Shown here: piece by piece, positions 1-12,654 of the stretch | How positions within the stretch are numbered: position 1 is the stretch's first letter | Layout of the letters: every line of letters begins with the position of its first letter | Assembly: GCA_905250115.1 (NCBI GenBank) | Contig: CAJNOI010000046.1 | Span: forward strand, 359,587-423,586 | Origin: Adineta steineri | Lineage: Eukaryota > Rotifera > Eurotatoria > Adinetida > Adinetidae | Length of the DNA stretch: 64,000 nucleotides | Direction of reading: 5' to 3' | Notes under the pieces: generated by a model | Databases searched by the model: none | Told to the model about the DNA's origin: nothing | The model's input: the letters and a program-made list of their open reading frames with translations, nothing else | Made by a program: the position numbers and the translations under genes

Positions 1-1553
1 CCGACACTATTATATATATATTTACATTTTTTACATAAAGAACAGTGAGATTTATTTAATTGATTAACTTCAAAAAAAGAAAACAACATAGTATGAGAAT
101 TATTTTTTTTTCCTTTCTTTCATAAGCTTCTTTTAATTGTATGAAGTGTGTTTTTTTTTTCTGTTTGTGTGTTTATGTATATTGTCAACATTGATTCCAC
201 TTTATCTGTTGTTGTTGCACATCTTTTGCAATACCCTCCCTATTTGTTTCCTAGTGGATTTAACAGTAAAACAATAAATTTTGGAGTTTGAAAAAATTTG
301 AAACAGTAACATGTAGAATTTACTGCTAGTATTCAATGAAATAAATAAACGTATGTTATAGACATAATTAATTTTTATCTAGAAATATCATTTTGTTTTA
401 TAGCATGTGTCTATAGACAAAAAAGACCAGATAAATGTCATAGAAACATATGTTAGGAATTGATAAAAAAGACACTTTTCTCGATGGTTTGATTCATCTT
501 TTGTTTTTTTTTGTGATTAATTCAAAGATACGTCGAGTTTGTTTTCAATAAACCTTGATGAATTCATGTTGTCAGATTCGATATTTAGAAACATCAATGT
601 ACTGAATATGTGTATGCTTAGCTTTTGAAGAAAGGAAAATATTATTTTTTTTCTCTGCTGAATGAATTTAATCAATATTATTACATAAAATATTCATCGC
701 TGCATTATTAGAAATAGTAGTATTTTTAGATCAATATGCTCGTCGGCGAAGTATTGCTTTGATGAAATGATACTCGACGATATTGATATCAGCGCTAGTT
801 CCTTCCGATGATATTTTCGTAAACAACCAAAAGTCTCACAGGTAGTTTTAAGGAATGTATACAGACACATGGGACGATCATGGAAAACCATATGATTATA
901 GTAAATATCGTCAATAATGTAATATGACGTGATTCATAAAATATTTTTCATTGGGAAATTCTTAATATAGATCACAAAATGCATTTGAATACGTGAAATA
1001 ATGGATATGAAATGTTAATTATTTAAATAAAAGAAAGTCATGGCATACATTAAAAAATAATTAAGAATCGTCTTTTATGACATTAAAGAATGAGATCATT
1101 ATTTCAAAAAAAAAAAGAAGAAGAGGATGTATTACCAAGTGTTTAGGATAGATGAGCATGTGAAGTATAATAGAGATAAGAATCCTTATGTTTATAATCA
1201 GACATAATTTAATAGATCGAACAGAATTTTTTATTTCCCATTATATTATATAACAATATTAACCTATACAAAAAAAGAATAATTAAATTGATTCTCGTCT
1301 ACTCTTTTGTATTACAATATCATAATTTCTTATTTTGAAGTATAATATATATTTTAAAAAAATTTCTAATATTTAATTTGTAAAAAATTTCTTTTAATGT
1401 ATTCAACGTTCAAAAAAAAAATTTCTCTCTTATAATTATAATTTATATATATATAAATAAGTGAAAGATTCTTTTTCTCCCTTGGAAATATGAAACAAGA
1501 ACAAACGAAAAAATTAAATTAAATTGGAATGAGAAAAATAAATGAAAAAATAA
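1..1553. other. Intergenic, no gene seen
   Basis: AT-rich sequence with short homopolymer runs. The short open frames here (for example minus 694-891) have no recognisable protein character and no splice partners. It is probably 3' flank of the minus-strand gene that ends at 1554. Confidence 0.6.
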
Positions 1554-2632
1554 TCACAATTCCGTTCTCTGAGAAAAAAGAAGCACCGTTTGAGAAGTAT
1601 TGGATAAGGATGAAGATGCAGCTGAATGTCTATGATTATTATTATTATGCGTAGTTGTTGTCGTTGTTGTTTCTAATGATGATGACGATGTATTATTCGC
1701 ATTAATATGCAACGAAAGACGATGTGTAGCTATAGCATCTACGAATACTGATGTAATAGTACGAACAGGCGCTTGTAACGACATAGGAAAATCTGTATGC
1801 AGCTAAAAACAAACATAAAAATCAAAGTTTATTTTAAAAGAAAATAGTGATTTCAATTTTACCGATGTTGTATTTTGTCCATGATTCGAAGTTTGTTGTA
1901 GTGTTGCTCTTAATACAGGTTGTTGATCATTTTTAATTAAATATTCATCAAATGCTTTATTAGTTTCACCTATGACATATAATTACAATAGTCAATTTTA
2001 TCAATCGATTTTATTTACCTTCTGTAGATGATTTCAAATGATTAAATGACTTGACAAATACTGGAGTAGGTGGTGTACTCTATAGAGAGAGCGAGAGAGA
2101 ATTTAATATATATTTCATATAAATAATTCGATTTATTTTTACCAAACGATTATAAACAATTGTCTCTGTACGTGGTTGTGTAATTTGTCGATAGGAAAGA
2201 GATGATTTCTTTTCTGAATAACTATTTAAAAAATATTCTATATAATTACTAATAAATACTTGTATGAATCATACTCTGGTTGAATAGGAGTCGATGAAAG
2301 ATTGACAACAATAGCTTGTAATCGACTTGAATGCTCTATTTAAGAAGAAGAAGAAGAAGAAGAAAAAAAGTCATGAATGATGTATCAATCAAGAAAAAGA
2401 TTTTACCAATTTTTTTTAACCATATTGTTGCATGTCTTCGTCGATAACATACAATTATTAGAATTAAAATACCGATTAAAGCTAATGTTGGTAGTGTCAC
2501 AGCGAGTATAATTACTAAAGGTTTATTACGACCATCAACCAAATTAGATAAATCATCAGTTGATTGTTCAATATTTGTCTGTGTAGTTTTATTTGCTGAT
2601 GATGGATGTTCAGTTGTTACTGTACTACTCAT
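1554..2632 (-). CDS. Single-pass membrane protein, unknown family
   Basis: I do not recognise the family. Six exons join in phase: 2632-2407, 2335-2275, 2221-2143, 2079-2019, 1969-1863 and 1802-1554, giving about 260 residues. The start MSSTVTTEH is the first in-frame ATG after an acceptor-like site near 2656. A short Ser/Thr-rich N-terminus with an NKT sequon precedes one strong hydrophobic segment (about residues 41-66, PLVIILAVTLPTLALIG onward). CYRRRH then follows, which suggests N-terminus out and a basic cytosolic side. No cleavable signal peptide is seen. The cytosolic tail is Ser/Thr/Asn-rich and contains a run of Thr and Asn near the C-terminus. It could be an adhesion or adaptor-type protein, but nothing in the sequence decides this. 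Confidence 0.75.
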
Positions 2633-3691
2633 TTTTAGTTCATTACTAATTGATCTGAAGAAATTAGATAAAAAAGAAAGAAAATTAAAACTATCGATAG
2701 ATATATATGTAAGATAATAAATGAACACTTCTTCTATTTTAACTCATCTGACGATTTTTAATGATTGATAGATTAACGTCTGTTTTCTTTCTTTTAGTAT
2801 ATATATATGCGTTGATCGTCTCGCCATATATTTGATAATAGGAAAACAAAACCCAAGACAACAAATAGTTCAATAAATATCTAAAGGAAAAAAGACAAGA
2901 GGATGATTTGAAAAAAAAAGCATGAAACAGATAGATATATGTAACTAAAATAGAGAGAGACAGAGAGAGCAGCGAAATGCACGAGCAGCACTGCCAATAA
3001 TAACAAAGAAGAGCAAAAGAAACGCAAGAAAATGAAAGATAGACTAAGAATGATTCTATTCTTTCTCGATGCACACAGCTCGCCAATTTTACCATTACAG
3101 TACGACATGACGCGAACAGACCATCATCCTTTTTTTCTCTATTTTTAATACTATCATATATAGCGGACTATGTATGTGATGACGTAGGTGTAAAGTGCGA
3201 ACAAAAAAATTTCTTTTTTCAAATACAATTATAAAAAAATTTCTTTTTCTACTACTACTACTTCTTCTTCTTCGCCTCTCTCTCGTTCTCCCCCTTCCCT
3301 TTTCTATTTTTTGTTTATGTGACATAGATAAGAGACATTTGATCATTACATACATTCATTTTTTTCGCTCAGTTAGTCACTCAGACGTTTTCTCATAATA
3401 ATCTCTATTACTTCTATGTATGCTTTGAAATTTTTTACAACTTTTTGTTGTTCGATTCAACACTTATGTTGTTTCGATTTATATAAAAAAACGAACAAAA
3501 ACCTTAGAAGTCGCTTCATATATAACTATCAATGAAGTAATAACTCTAACATCGAGACTTTTTTTCTTCGCGTCTTGTTTATTCATTTTTTTTTCTTCAT
3601 TCGTTTTCGTTAAATCTTCTGTTTTGTATACCTTGATCGAATCGTATGATGTTTTCATTAAAATAAAAATAGAATATAAACAGGAAAATGA
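2633..3691. other. Intergenic, purine/pyrimidine-rich tracts
   Basis: Upstream flank of the membrane-protein gene and downstream flank of the A20/AN1 gene. It contains CT/GA-rich stretches (about 2950-2970 and 3250-3300) that open long frames on both strands with low-complexity translations. I see no gene. Confidence 0.6.
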
Positions 3692-4162
3692 TTATTGTCG
3701 ATTTTGAACACGATCAGCAATCACTTGAGGATTGGTTTTAGCTAAAAATTTTCTTCCTACTGCTTTGTAATCAATCGGACATTGATGTTCATTTGAATAT
3801 CGACAATTCGAACAAAAATGTCCACCACATGCACATGGATATTGTAGAATACCCATGATTTTCTTACAATTTGGACAACGAGTTTTTTTTGATATATTAT
3901 TTTTTATTGTTGATTTTGATTGAGTTGATAATGAAAGATTTTCGACAGGCGATGACAATGATACTGTTGATTCAATGACAACTTGTTCTTGTTTCGTGTC
4001 AACAGAAATATTTTCTTGTTTGATTTCATTGAATTTTTTCTTATATTCATCATAACATTGAGAACAAAATCCATCAAATATTAGATTTCCAAAGAAACCA
4101 CAATTATTCTTACATAATTGAGATGTAATACTACTAGTAGTTAAATCAGTTGTTGATGTCAT
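3692..4162 (-). CDS. A20/AN1 zinc-finger stress-associated protein (ZFAND5/6-like)
   Basis: Intronless 156-residue protein. The A20 finger is near the N-terminus (about 17-42): LCKNNCGFFGN followed by FCSQCYDEY, with the usual Cys spacing. A Ser/Thr-rich linker leads to a C-terminal AN1 finger (about 94-135): CPNC, then CAC, then FCSNCRYSNEHQC, ending in the family tail KTNPQVIADRVQ. Proteins of this layout bind ubiquitin through A20 and act in stress responses and NF-kB or proteasome regulation. One AN1 ligand differs: the family C-x2-H-R-Y reads C-S-N-C-R-Y, so Cys replaces His. The length is somewhat shorter than vertebrate ZFAND5/6. The family call is secure; the exact orthologue is not. 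Confidence 0.88.
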   Translation of the reverse strand: MTSTTDLTTSSITSQLCKNNCGFFGNLIFDGFCSQCYDEYKKKFNEIKQENISVDTKQEQVVIESTVSLSSPVENLSLSTQSKSTIKNNISKKTRCPNCKKIMGILQYPCACGGHFCSNCRYSNEHQCPIDYKAVGRKFLAKTNPQVIADRVQNRQ

Positions 4163-5502
4163 TTTTATTAAATTACAATCGATATTGATAAGAATTAATT
4201 GTATGTAAGAGATTGACTATGCAAATATATGATTGATAGAAGAATAAATAGTAATAAAATAGAGATAAGAAGAAGCGGAAATTATGATGAACGACATGAT
4301 GTAAATGAATTCACAAAAAAAACGCGCACTAGAAATGATACTCTTACTTTTAGATAGACATGTTGTTTTAAAGTGATGCTTGTTGCAATCATTAGACATT
4401 TAATTATTTATTAGTTTTTTGTCATTCATTTAGAAGTTTCTTTTTTTCATTGAAGGAGAAAGAAACATACCCAACCTCTTTTTTTCTCCCTCTCTCTGTC
4501 CCTTTATTTTTTGCTACTGCTGTTGCCGTTCTCACCTGTCTTCAAAATGTGTGACATCAATAGAGCCTATATATATCTCTTGTGACTTGTGCTGTACTAA
4601 GCCGATAGCAAACCGAGAAAAATGAAAGAGAAAAAGAGGAAAATAAAGTCGTTTATAAAGACGGCTGCTTCATTTTTATAATCTTAAACAAAAGTGTCAC
4701 TTTTACACTTGGTGCAAACAATATTATTATTGGTTTACAGTAATAATAGTGTTCAAGAATGCGCATAAAGCAGAAGAAAAAAAGTTCATAGAGTAAACTA
4801 TATATAATCTCGATTGTATTACATAAGATCATTAAAATATATCACGATATCAAAGATTTTATTAATCAATAAAGTATAAATTAAAACGTTTCTTATCATC
4901 ACTTACTTGTCAAAATTAATTTCGAGGCAAATTTAGGAATTGTAATATTATTAAAAAAACGATATAGTAATTGATAATTATGTACTCGTACGTAAACACA
5001 TATCTTCATTGCTAAATAGAAATCAATTTATAGTCTACGAATGAGAAAAATATTTTTTTTTCTAAACTATATTAATTGATTGGCGTTGAGGACGTCTTTT
5101 TTTTTTCACGTCTACCGAAACAAAGACGACATTTTCTTTTAGATCAATATATTAGATAAGAAAAAAAAATCATATCATAGTAGACATGTCAATATTCTCA
5201 CAAAAATTGTTTTATCAAAAAACAGATCTATATCTTCTTTGATATTTCCAGGAAAAATGATACATGACGTCAATGTAATATTATATGTATATCTTTGCTT
5301 TGGTTACTTTTATTTTTAAATCAATCTTTGATATTTCCATTTCTTCCTTTAATTTCTAAAAGACGATAAACTGACATTTTTCTTGCCTAGTTATTTGGCT
5401 ACGCAAAGGTGAAAAATAAAATACAAAAATTTATATATATTTTATTAAGCTAAAAATAAAGCGAGAAAATTTCCATTGAAAAAAAAAGAAAAGAGATATA
5501 AA
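4163..5502. other. Intergenic, no gene seen
   Basis: AT-rich spacer between two minus-strand genes. Open frames such as minus 4217-4399 lack support from composition or splicing. Confidence 0.6.
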
Positions 5503-6681
5503 TTAGGTTGGAATTCTATGTAAATTTAAATTATCTTCAGCTGCTATAGCTAATATATCTGAACCAAATAAATTTGCTCGATAAGGTACAGAAGGATAAT
5601 GAATATTGTCTTTGCTTTTTCCTTGTTTTGTAATATGATAAATATTCGATTCGACTCCATCAATAACAAGCCATTCATTATGTTTTAAAGGACAACATGT
5701 AAATAAACGAAGATTATGGGCAGCACCTAATGGAAGCGACCAAAGTGTAGTAAATGTACTTATTAATTTTAATTCCATACGTCTTGTACTTTCTCTGCCA
5801 TCTTTAATCATTAAAGCAAGTGTTTCATTATTACATTTAATATCATGAATCCCTTCACCAGATTTACATGTAAATGGCGATTTCCATTGTTTAATTAAAT
5901 CCATCGAAGATCCAAGACTTAATTCATATATTGATGAACCCCATTCACATGTTGATAGATAAAGAGATTTATCCGAACATGTACAGGAAAACCAAGTTTC
6001 ATTAAATTGTTCTTTAAATGGAGCAACCAATAGATTTTTTTCATGAATTATATAAATATCTTTTATTGTTATAATGATAAAACAACATAATGTAGATGAC
6101 CAGCACATATCACGAATCCAATCATGATTCCATAAATCTTGACGAACCATTCTACAATCACGATCAATTAAACATAAATATGGATTTTGATGAATTAATA
6201 AAAATTTGTCACTACTAGCTATGGCTGATGAACTAATTTGAGAATAACCAAATGTTGAAGGTGTTTGTAAAGAATTTCGAATACTGAATCTTTTTTCAAT
6301 ATGAAAATAACTATCATCAATAGTTAATGGTCGAACATTAATTTGTCTACATAATTGTTCAATATCGTCTAAATCCTGTTCAATAGAACGAATAATTAAT
6401 TTAGCTGGAATATTTTCTTCATTGATTTCATGTTGGTCTTTTAGTTGATTTAAGTTTGATTGTATTGTTAATTTTTTTTCTTCATATTGATTTTTTGCTT
6501 CATCTAAATAAGAAGTAAGTTCTTGTGATTTTCTTTGATAAATATCATTGATTGTTTTAACAGATTCAGCATGCCATTGCTTAAGTTTTGTTTGTGCATT
6601 CAGAGTTATTTGATCAATATTGAATGCTTCGAGTCGAACATTATAAAGATTAACTATATTGTCATTTGAGTTAGTCATCAT
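5503..6681 (-). CDS. Intronless coiled-coil plus beta-propeller-like protein
   Basis: Uninterrupted 392-residue frame. Residues about 25-125 are charged and heptad-like (KLKQWHAESVKTINDIYQRK and following), as in the coiled coil of TRIM/B-box proteins, but no RING or B-box Cys/His cluster precedes it. From about 135 to the end, repeated aromatic and hydrophobic strands (LLIHQNPYLCLIDRDCR, DLWNHDWIRDMCW, LYLSTCEWGSSIYELSL, EWLVIDGVESNIYHI) suggest a six-bladed propeller. Two Met codons open the frame; the first is used here. An acceptor-like TTATTCTAG lies about 43 bases upstream. Lack of introns contrasts with its neighbours and may mean origin by retroposition or a lineage-expanded family. 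Function unknown. Confidence 0.7.
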   Translation of the reverse strand: MMTNSNDNIVNLYNVRLEAFNIDQITLNAQTKLKQWHAESVKTINDIYQRKSQELTSYLDEAKNQYEEKKLTIQSNLNQLKDQHEINEENIPAKLIIRSIEQDLDDIEQLCRQINVRPLTIDDSYFHIEKRFSIRNSLQTPSTFGYSQISSSAIASSDKFLLIHQNPYLCLIDRDCRMVRQDLWNHDWIRDMCWSSTLCCFIIITIKDIYIIHEKNLLVAPFKEQFNETWFSCTCSDKSLYLSTCEWGSSIYELSLGSSMDLIKQWKSPFTCKSGEGIHDIKCNNETLALMIKDGRESTRRMELKLISTFTTLWSLPLGAAHNLRLFTCCPLKHNEWLVIDGVESNIYHITKQGKSKDNIHYPSVPYRANLFGSDILAIAAEDNLNLHRIPT

Positions 6682-8135
6682 TAAATAATATGAATTTCTT
6701 CTTTCTTTAGTAAAATTTCTTGTCTAGAATAACAATAACAATCAACATAGAAATGGGTTTTTTTTTTTGGTATGTTAAAAATAGAGTTGCATGATTAACA
6801 AAGATGTTGTTGTTAACAAGAGTAAGAAACAGAAAGGTAAGAAGAAGAAAAAAAAGTATTCTTTTTTCTTTAAGCACACATTTCATTGAAAAAAAATTAC
6901 TTTTTAAATAGAAGTCAGGGAAGAAACAAATGAAATTCCACTATTCACTGAATTCTAAATATATATATATATATGAAAAAACTCTTCAATATAAAATAAA
7001 GATTGATTTGACAGTTATGATTTAGTTGAAATTTATCCTAGTCATTGATTCGAAAACAAAACATAAAGTATGTCTGATCCTAAAGACTTTATCTTTTTCT
7101 TATATTTATCAAAGATAAGACGAAATTCTAAACTGTATTTGAATTTTTCTTCTTAATACCATTTCAAGTATTTTTCTCGAATAAATTGATTTTCAAAAAT
7201 TCAATAAAATAAACATTTTTTTACTAACTATATATATTATGACCTTGATTTCATGTTTACATAATCATTTTATGAATTCTTCAGATAAAATTGAATAATG
7301 AATGAGAAAATTATATCACAAAACAGTTCATAAATTTTTGATTAAAAAATGATTTCATACTGTTATCTTATTCTTATGTGTTTCTCTTAAATATACGAAT
7401 TGAACTTTGAGAATATATACTCTCTTTTAAGAAAATAATAAAGAATAAAATCTAATGTTAAAAAATATTTAGTTAACTTTGATGCATGCCTTATATATAT
7501 GATTGACTAATTTAAATAGTATAAAATGCTCAATGATGCAATTAATTATAGTCTTGCATTATAACTACAGATTTATAGAAATTTTATTACAGCTGGCTTT
7601 ATTTATCTCTTGATAAAGAACATATTGAGTTATTATTATGGTATTCTTCAACGAAAATTCGATCATTATTATATATATATTCCTTGCAGACCTTACTGTA
7701 AAAACGATAAAATGCATAATTGCTGTTTTATTATACAGAAGAAATACTCCAAGTATGAAAATATCCTATAGATTATATTACATTCAAATCCTCCTATTAA
7801 TCTGTTTATATACATACTCTATTGAATCATTTAAATGAAATATTTCAGTTCTCTTACTTTTTCGCATGAGTATATATATTTAACATTCAAACGTAAGATG
7901 TCGTCAGTATACAAATAAGAAAAATCATCTGAAAAAGATCTATAGAAATGACTTCTATACAATCTAAGCCTATAAAATCTTTCTAATAATGTTTCTTGAA
8001 TTTTCAATCGAAAAACCCAGCTTAAATCCTACTAGACGCCATTGATTGGTTAGTCTTTGTCTGCGAAATTTCGACTACTGATCATCGGTATTTTTTTTGT
8101 ATTCTTCTTTTTTTCAATCACTATTATTACAACAA
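6682..8135. other. Intergenic between divergent genes
   Basis: AT-rich region holding the 5' flanks of the minus coiled-coil gene and the plus cyclin gene. A small plus frame at 7638-7838 is not convincing. Several TATATA runs make promoter assignment ambiguous. Confidence 0.55.
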
Positions 8136-9869
8136 ATGTTATTTCGTTCATCATCATTTACATCTTCATGTACGGAATCTATTAATGAAAAACCTAAATC
8201 AACTGTAAGCTTTCGTCATCATGAATCTTTACAAAATCTTCAACAAAATCAAAGACAACCTCGTCCTATGCTCTCACGTCCATTAAATATTGAAAATAAT
8301 AATCAACATTATCCACCAATAGTACCACAAAATCTAAAACGTGCAACAATGAACACAGTTCTTTTACCAACACATAATTTACCAATAAATTCGTTGCTGA
8401 ATGAAAAAAAATATGAACAACAACAACAAAGCGAAACAATAAAACGTACAAATAATCAAGATGATATAGAAAATATTCAAGAACGTTTACATGAAATGCT
8501 TATAACTGCACCAACAGCAAATGATAATGAAACAGTATTATTACCAGCAGAACAATCATCAACAACAGAATATTTTACACCGAAAATTTCAATTGATGAA
8601 AATGGAAAGAAAAAAACTGATGAACAAGATAATCAAACTGATGACGATGATGATGATGATGAACTTTATCGTAAATATTTTTTAATATAAGATTATTGTT
8701 TATATATTGATTTCTAGCTATGTCAAATGGAATCGAATCAGCAGCACATCCATTTTTTGATGTTCTATCAACAACATCCTATGAAAAAGAAGTTATGGTA
8801 TATTTACTTAGTTTAGAAGAACGTTTCGTAACTGAAAATGAAAAATTACGTTTATCTAAACGTCTTCGAGAATCAACAAATAGTTTAAAACCAGTTCAAG
8901 GTGTACCAATACCAGGTAGTAATTCAACTGTTATTATAACACCAAAAGTTCGATGTAAACTTATTGATTGGATTATATCTGTACATGATTATCATCGATT
9001 AAATGCTGGTAAAAAAACAAACTTCTTATTTAATTCATTCATAAATATTTTCTTTTAGCTATACTTTGTCGAACTATTCATTTGATTGATAGAATTTTAC
9101 TTTTAAATGATCAAATGACTAAACTTGATTTACAACTTCGTGCTGTTAAGTAAGAAAAAATATTCTTAAAAATTTTCTATATATGAGTAATATTTAGTTG
9201 TTTTACAATTGCATGTAAACTTGAATCACGTCGTGTACCTGATACAAATTCTTTATTATCTTTATTTGATGCACGACATCATGTAACTCCGGTGATTTTA
9301 AATCATGGTGAAAAACAATTATTAACACAACTTGATTTTGAACTTGGTTAGTTTGAATTCTCTTTAAATTTATTTTATTCATATATACTTCAATTAAATA
9401 GAATATCCATTAGCAATCCATTTTCTTTGTTATTATCTTCGATTTTTACCATTTCATTTCATTATTTATTCATTATCAAAATATATGATTGAATGTGTTC
9501 TATGTGATGATACATTATCAGAACAAATACCTGGTTCATTATTAGCTGCATCAACATTATTATTAGCATTAAAATTAACAAAACAATTAGATAAACCACA
9601 AGTGACGAAACGATTCTATAAACATCAACCATATAAACATGATCGATTAGAAAAATGTACTGGACAAATTATGAAAATAATGCAAAATGTATCGAAATCT
9701 TTATATCATACAAATGTACGTGAAAAATATAAACGAAGTGAATTTGATCGGGTTGCTAATTATCAATTCAGTAATGATCTTGGTAAAATAATTAACTAGA
9801 AAAATATATATTGTAAATTATTATTATTTTATTTTAGTAATACCAATTCCAGAAAATACAAAATCGTAA
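8136..9869 (+). CDS. G2/mitotic cyclin, B type
   Basis: Six exons join in phase: 8136-8670, 8718-9008, 9059-9149, 9198-9346, 9402-9782 and 9838-9869, giving 492 residues. The N-terminal third is low-complexity, with a destruction-box-like RPMLSRPLN (about 43-51, RxxLxxxxN) and an Asp run. The cyclin box starts with YEKEVMVYLLSLEERF, then VRCKLIDWIISVHDYHRL (the MRAILxDWLxxVH position), LDRILLLNDQ and the ACKLESRRVPD segment. A second cyclin fold follows (EYPLAIHFLCYYLRFL, LLAASTLLLALK). It would activate CDK1 at mitosis and be degraded through the D-box. An ATG at 8136 is preferred because no ATG lies upstream in frame. Whether it is cyclin B or B3 is not resolved. Confidence 0.88.
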
Positions 9870-10452
9870 TAATTTTTCTTCTTAGAGAAAGAGAGAGGCT
9901 CTACAACACATCTTTCATTTGATTTCTTCCTATATTTTTTTTCTTGCTGTTGACTGTTATTTTTTTTTTGTTGTTCTTTATGACAGAGCGTGCCAGAAAT
10001 ATTAAGTTAAATTTTTTTTTTTCAAAAAAAAATATTTTCCTGTGAATCTATGTGTGTATGTATTTCTGTATATAGTATAAGAAAGATCATAGGAGTAATA
10101 TTATATTTGAAAACATATGAAGTTCTGTAAGAAGTGAAATTATCATCATTCTGATCGTCTTTATTTTAGATTTGGAAAAAAAGAACAGTAAATGATCATG
10201 TCTCTCTTTTTTGTTAAATGAACAAAACATCTTGAAAGAAATATACTGCTTTATAATCATTCTATAACATATTTCCGTAATTAATCGAATCAACATTTAG
10301 CTAATTTTTAACAAATAATATCTCTTGTTTTATGACCAAAACTTGTATTAGATTATGTATAGATGAAAACACAATAATAGTATAACTATACATAGTATAT
10401 AAGTCAATAGCAAATAATCATATATGTTATTTGTTCTATTATATTTACAAAA
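9870..10452. other. Intergenic spacer
   Basis: 3' flank of the cyclin gene and 5' flank of the secreted DUF4139-like gene. T-rich runs and AT-rich sequence only. Confidence 0.55.
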
Positions 10453-11867
10453 ATGATTTCTATATGGCTGATTCTCGTTTTTGCTCTATTACCTTATATA
10501 AACAGTAATAATATTACTATACGAATCTATTCTAATCTAGCAGAAATTATTCGACCATTCGACAAATTACCTCTTGAATTTAGTGAAGATGATTGGAATA
10601 ATATTCAATCAGATTCGATTACACTTATTGGTAAAAATGTAAATATTTCATCACAAACAATAACAGAAACAAAGAAAAATTTAAATGGTAGTGAAATATA
10701 TATTCGGTCACCGATAACATCCAATAAACCAACACATAAATTAATTAAAGGAATTCTCATCGATGATATAAATCATCTAGTTAAAATACAAGATGAATCC
10801 ATTGTTGATCATCAACCTCTATATCTCACTGTACCAAATGATCAAATATTATATGTCGAAAAACCAATGAAACCAAAATATTCTGTTAATTTTTCTTATA
10901 CAAGTGCTTTAGATTCACAAATATTTGTCAGTTATCTTCAATCAAATATCAATTGGCGAATACAATATCAATTAAATTTACATGATAATACAAGTACTTT
11001 TATTGCTATGGCTAATATTCGAAATGATGGGAAATTACCGATAACTGTTGATCAAGCTGAACTTATCGGTGAAGATATTAATTTACGTATACAAAAGCAG
11101 CAGCAAAATGATCGAACGCTTCGTAAAATTCGATTTGGTAGTGAATCAAGTGCTCAAGCTAAATCAAATCCTATGCAAATTCTATTTGCAGATTCCATTG
11201 AACCGATTGTCGAACAAGGAAATGAATTTGTTGGATTGTATGTATTCTCCATCAATAAATCAATCACAATTGATGGTAAAACAAATTATCTTCTACCGAT
11301 GTTTCATCCAGATATTTCTGTTGAACAATATGGATTAATTTCAAAGACATTTTCTACTCGATCAAGCTATGGTAAAGCTCAACGGTCTTATCGTTTGAAA
11401 TCTGATCGATATCTTTCTCGTGGAAAGTAAATAGGAAATATATATATTCTTTTTGATATAGAATTTTCTTATTTTTTTGTGTTAGTTGTATTATAAGAGA
11501 ACAAAATCGAGTCATTGGCGAAATAGTATTACCAAATTTAGCATCAAAAGATAAACATGAATTTTCAATTGGAGAAGATGCTAATATTATTTATAAAGAA
11601 AATGTAACATTAATTTCTAATCAAACATCATCTGATAAACGTAGATCATCATCCATTTATGAAATACATATACAAATAAAGAATTTTAAAGAGAATTCAA
11701 TTAATATTCAATATGAACAAAAAGGTTTTTATATTCATCATAGTTATAAATTAATGAAATCAACTAAACATCAATTTATTCAAGATGGTTCATCAATTAA
11801 ATCGAATATGACATTAAAAGCAAATATGGACGAAGTTTATTCTTATACTGTTGAAATTATTAATTAA
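10453..11867 (+). CDS. Secreted DUF4139-domain-like protein
   Basis: Two exons, 10453-11426 and 11486-11867, join in phase (AA|T) to give 451 residues. A signal peptide is clear (MISIWLILVFALLPYINS). At least eight N-glycosylation sequons are spread along the chain, consistent with secretion. Around residues 156-176 the segment IFVSYLQSNINWRIQYQLNL matches the hallmark of DUF4139 proteins (a strand leading into WxxxYxL). The C-terminal half shows alternating beta strands (FSINKSITIDGKTNYLLPMF). DUF4139 has no settled biochemical role. The usual N-terminal DUF4140 coiled coil is not evident. A decayed tandem copy lies 0.8-1.5 kb downstream. Domain call is by eye; secretion is well supported. 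Confidence 0.75.
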
Positions 11868-12654
11868 ACTAGGAAGATATATAACTTTAATCAAGAGAAA
11901 TTTTTTTGTGGAATATTTAGATTATCAAATCATTATTTATTTTTAAGATATCTAGTCTATTATTTAGAAAATGATTTACATAAAGTTATAAATATATATA
12001 TAGAGAGAGAAACATAGCAGGATTCTTTGCATGATATATTGGATGGTAATTGCTTTGAATTAATATTGTTTGTTCGAATAACATACATTATTGACTTGAA
12101 TTAATCAAGTGTAAATGTATAAATAAAGAATTCCCTTTTTTTCTTTTTCGACTATTTTCTACTGTTATATTACAATGCTAAATTCGAAAAACTATAGTTT
12201 TCTATTTATATAAATATATAAAATATTATTGTCATTCAACTGATTATATCGATGAGTAAATACTTATCTCAAGATTGTATAATATGTTAATTGTGATTTA
12301 AGTATATGCTATAATTAGTTTTTAGTTTATGCATTAGGATACTCATTAAGATTATATAATATCTCATTGTTTATTTTATATATGTTGAAACCGTGATAAA
12401 AAAGCTTTCAGATATAGATCTTTGAATTTTCTTAAGATCAATAAATTGATATATGTGTTGAATTGTTCTGAAGTATAGAGCATTCGACCGAAACTTTAAT
12501 ACGCTTCAATAAATATCATGCATTATCGTGGTTAAATGATATAATCAGTTTTTATCTATATATTGTTCAATCAATAATGTTTCTTTCTTTTATCTCGATT
12601 CGTATATTAAACTCAAATAAATCAAAATCAATACTCTGAATATATTCCACCTTG
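11868..12654. other. Intergenic between gene and its decayed copy
   Basis: AT-rich, no gene seen. It probably includes the 3' flank and, towards 12600, diverged 5' sequence of the pseudogene. Confidence 0.5.

Noticed and set aside
2739..3398. Several overlapping frames on both strands
   Set aside because: They arise from CT/GA- and T-rich tracts and translate to Ser/Leu/Phe or Arg/Lys low complexity.
7638..7838. Small plus-strand frame, 66 codons, hydrophobic
   Set aside because: AT-rich composition, no splice partners, no family features; chance frame.
8097..8135. Upstream extension of the cyclin frame
   Set aside because: It would need a TTG start; the first ATG is at 8136.
11048..11338. 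Second plus frame inside the DUF4139-like exon
   Set aside because: Shadow of the real frame in another phase.
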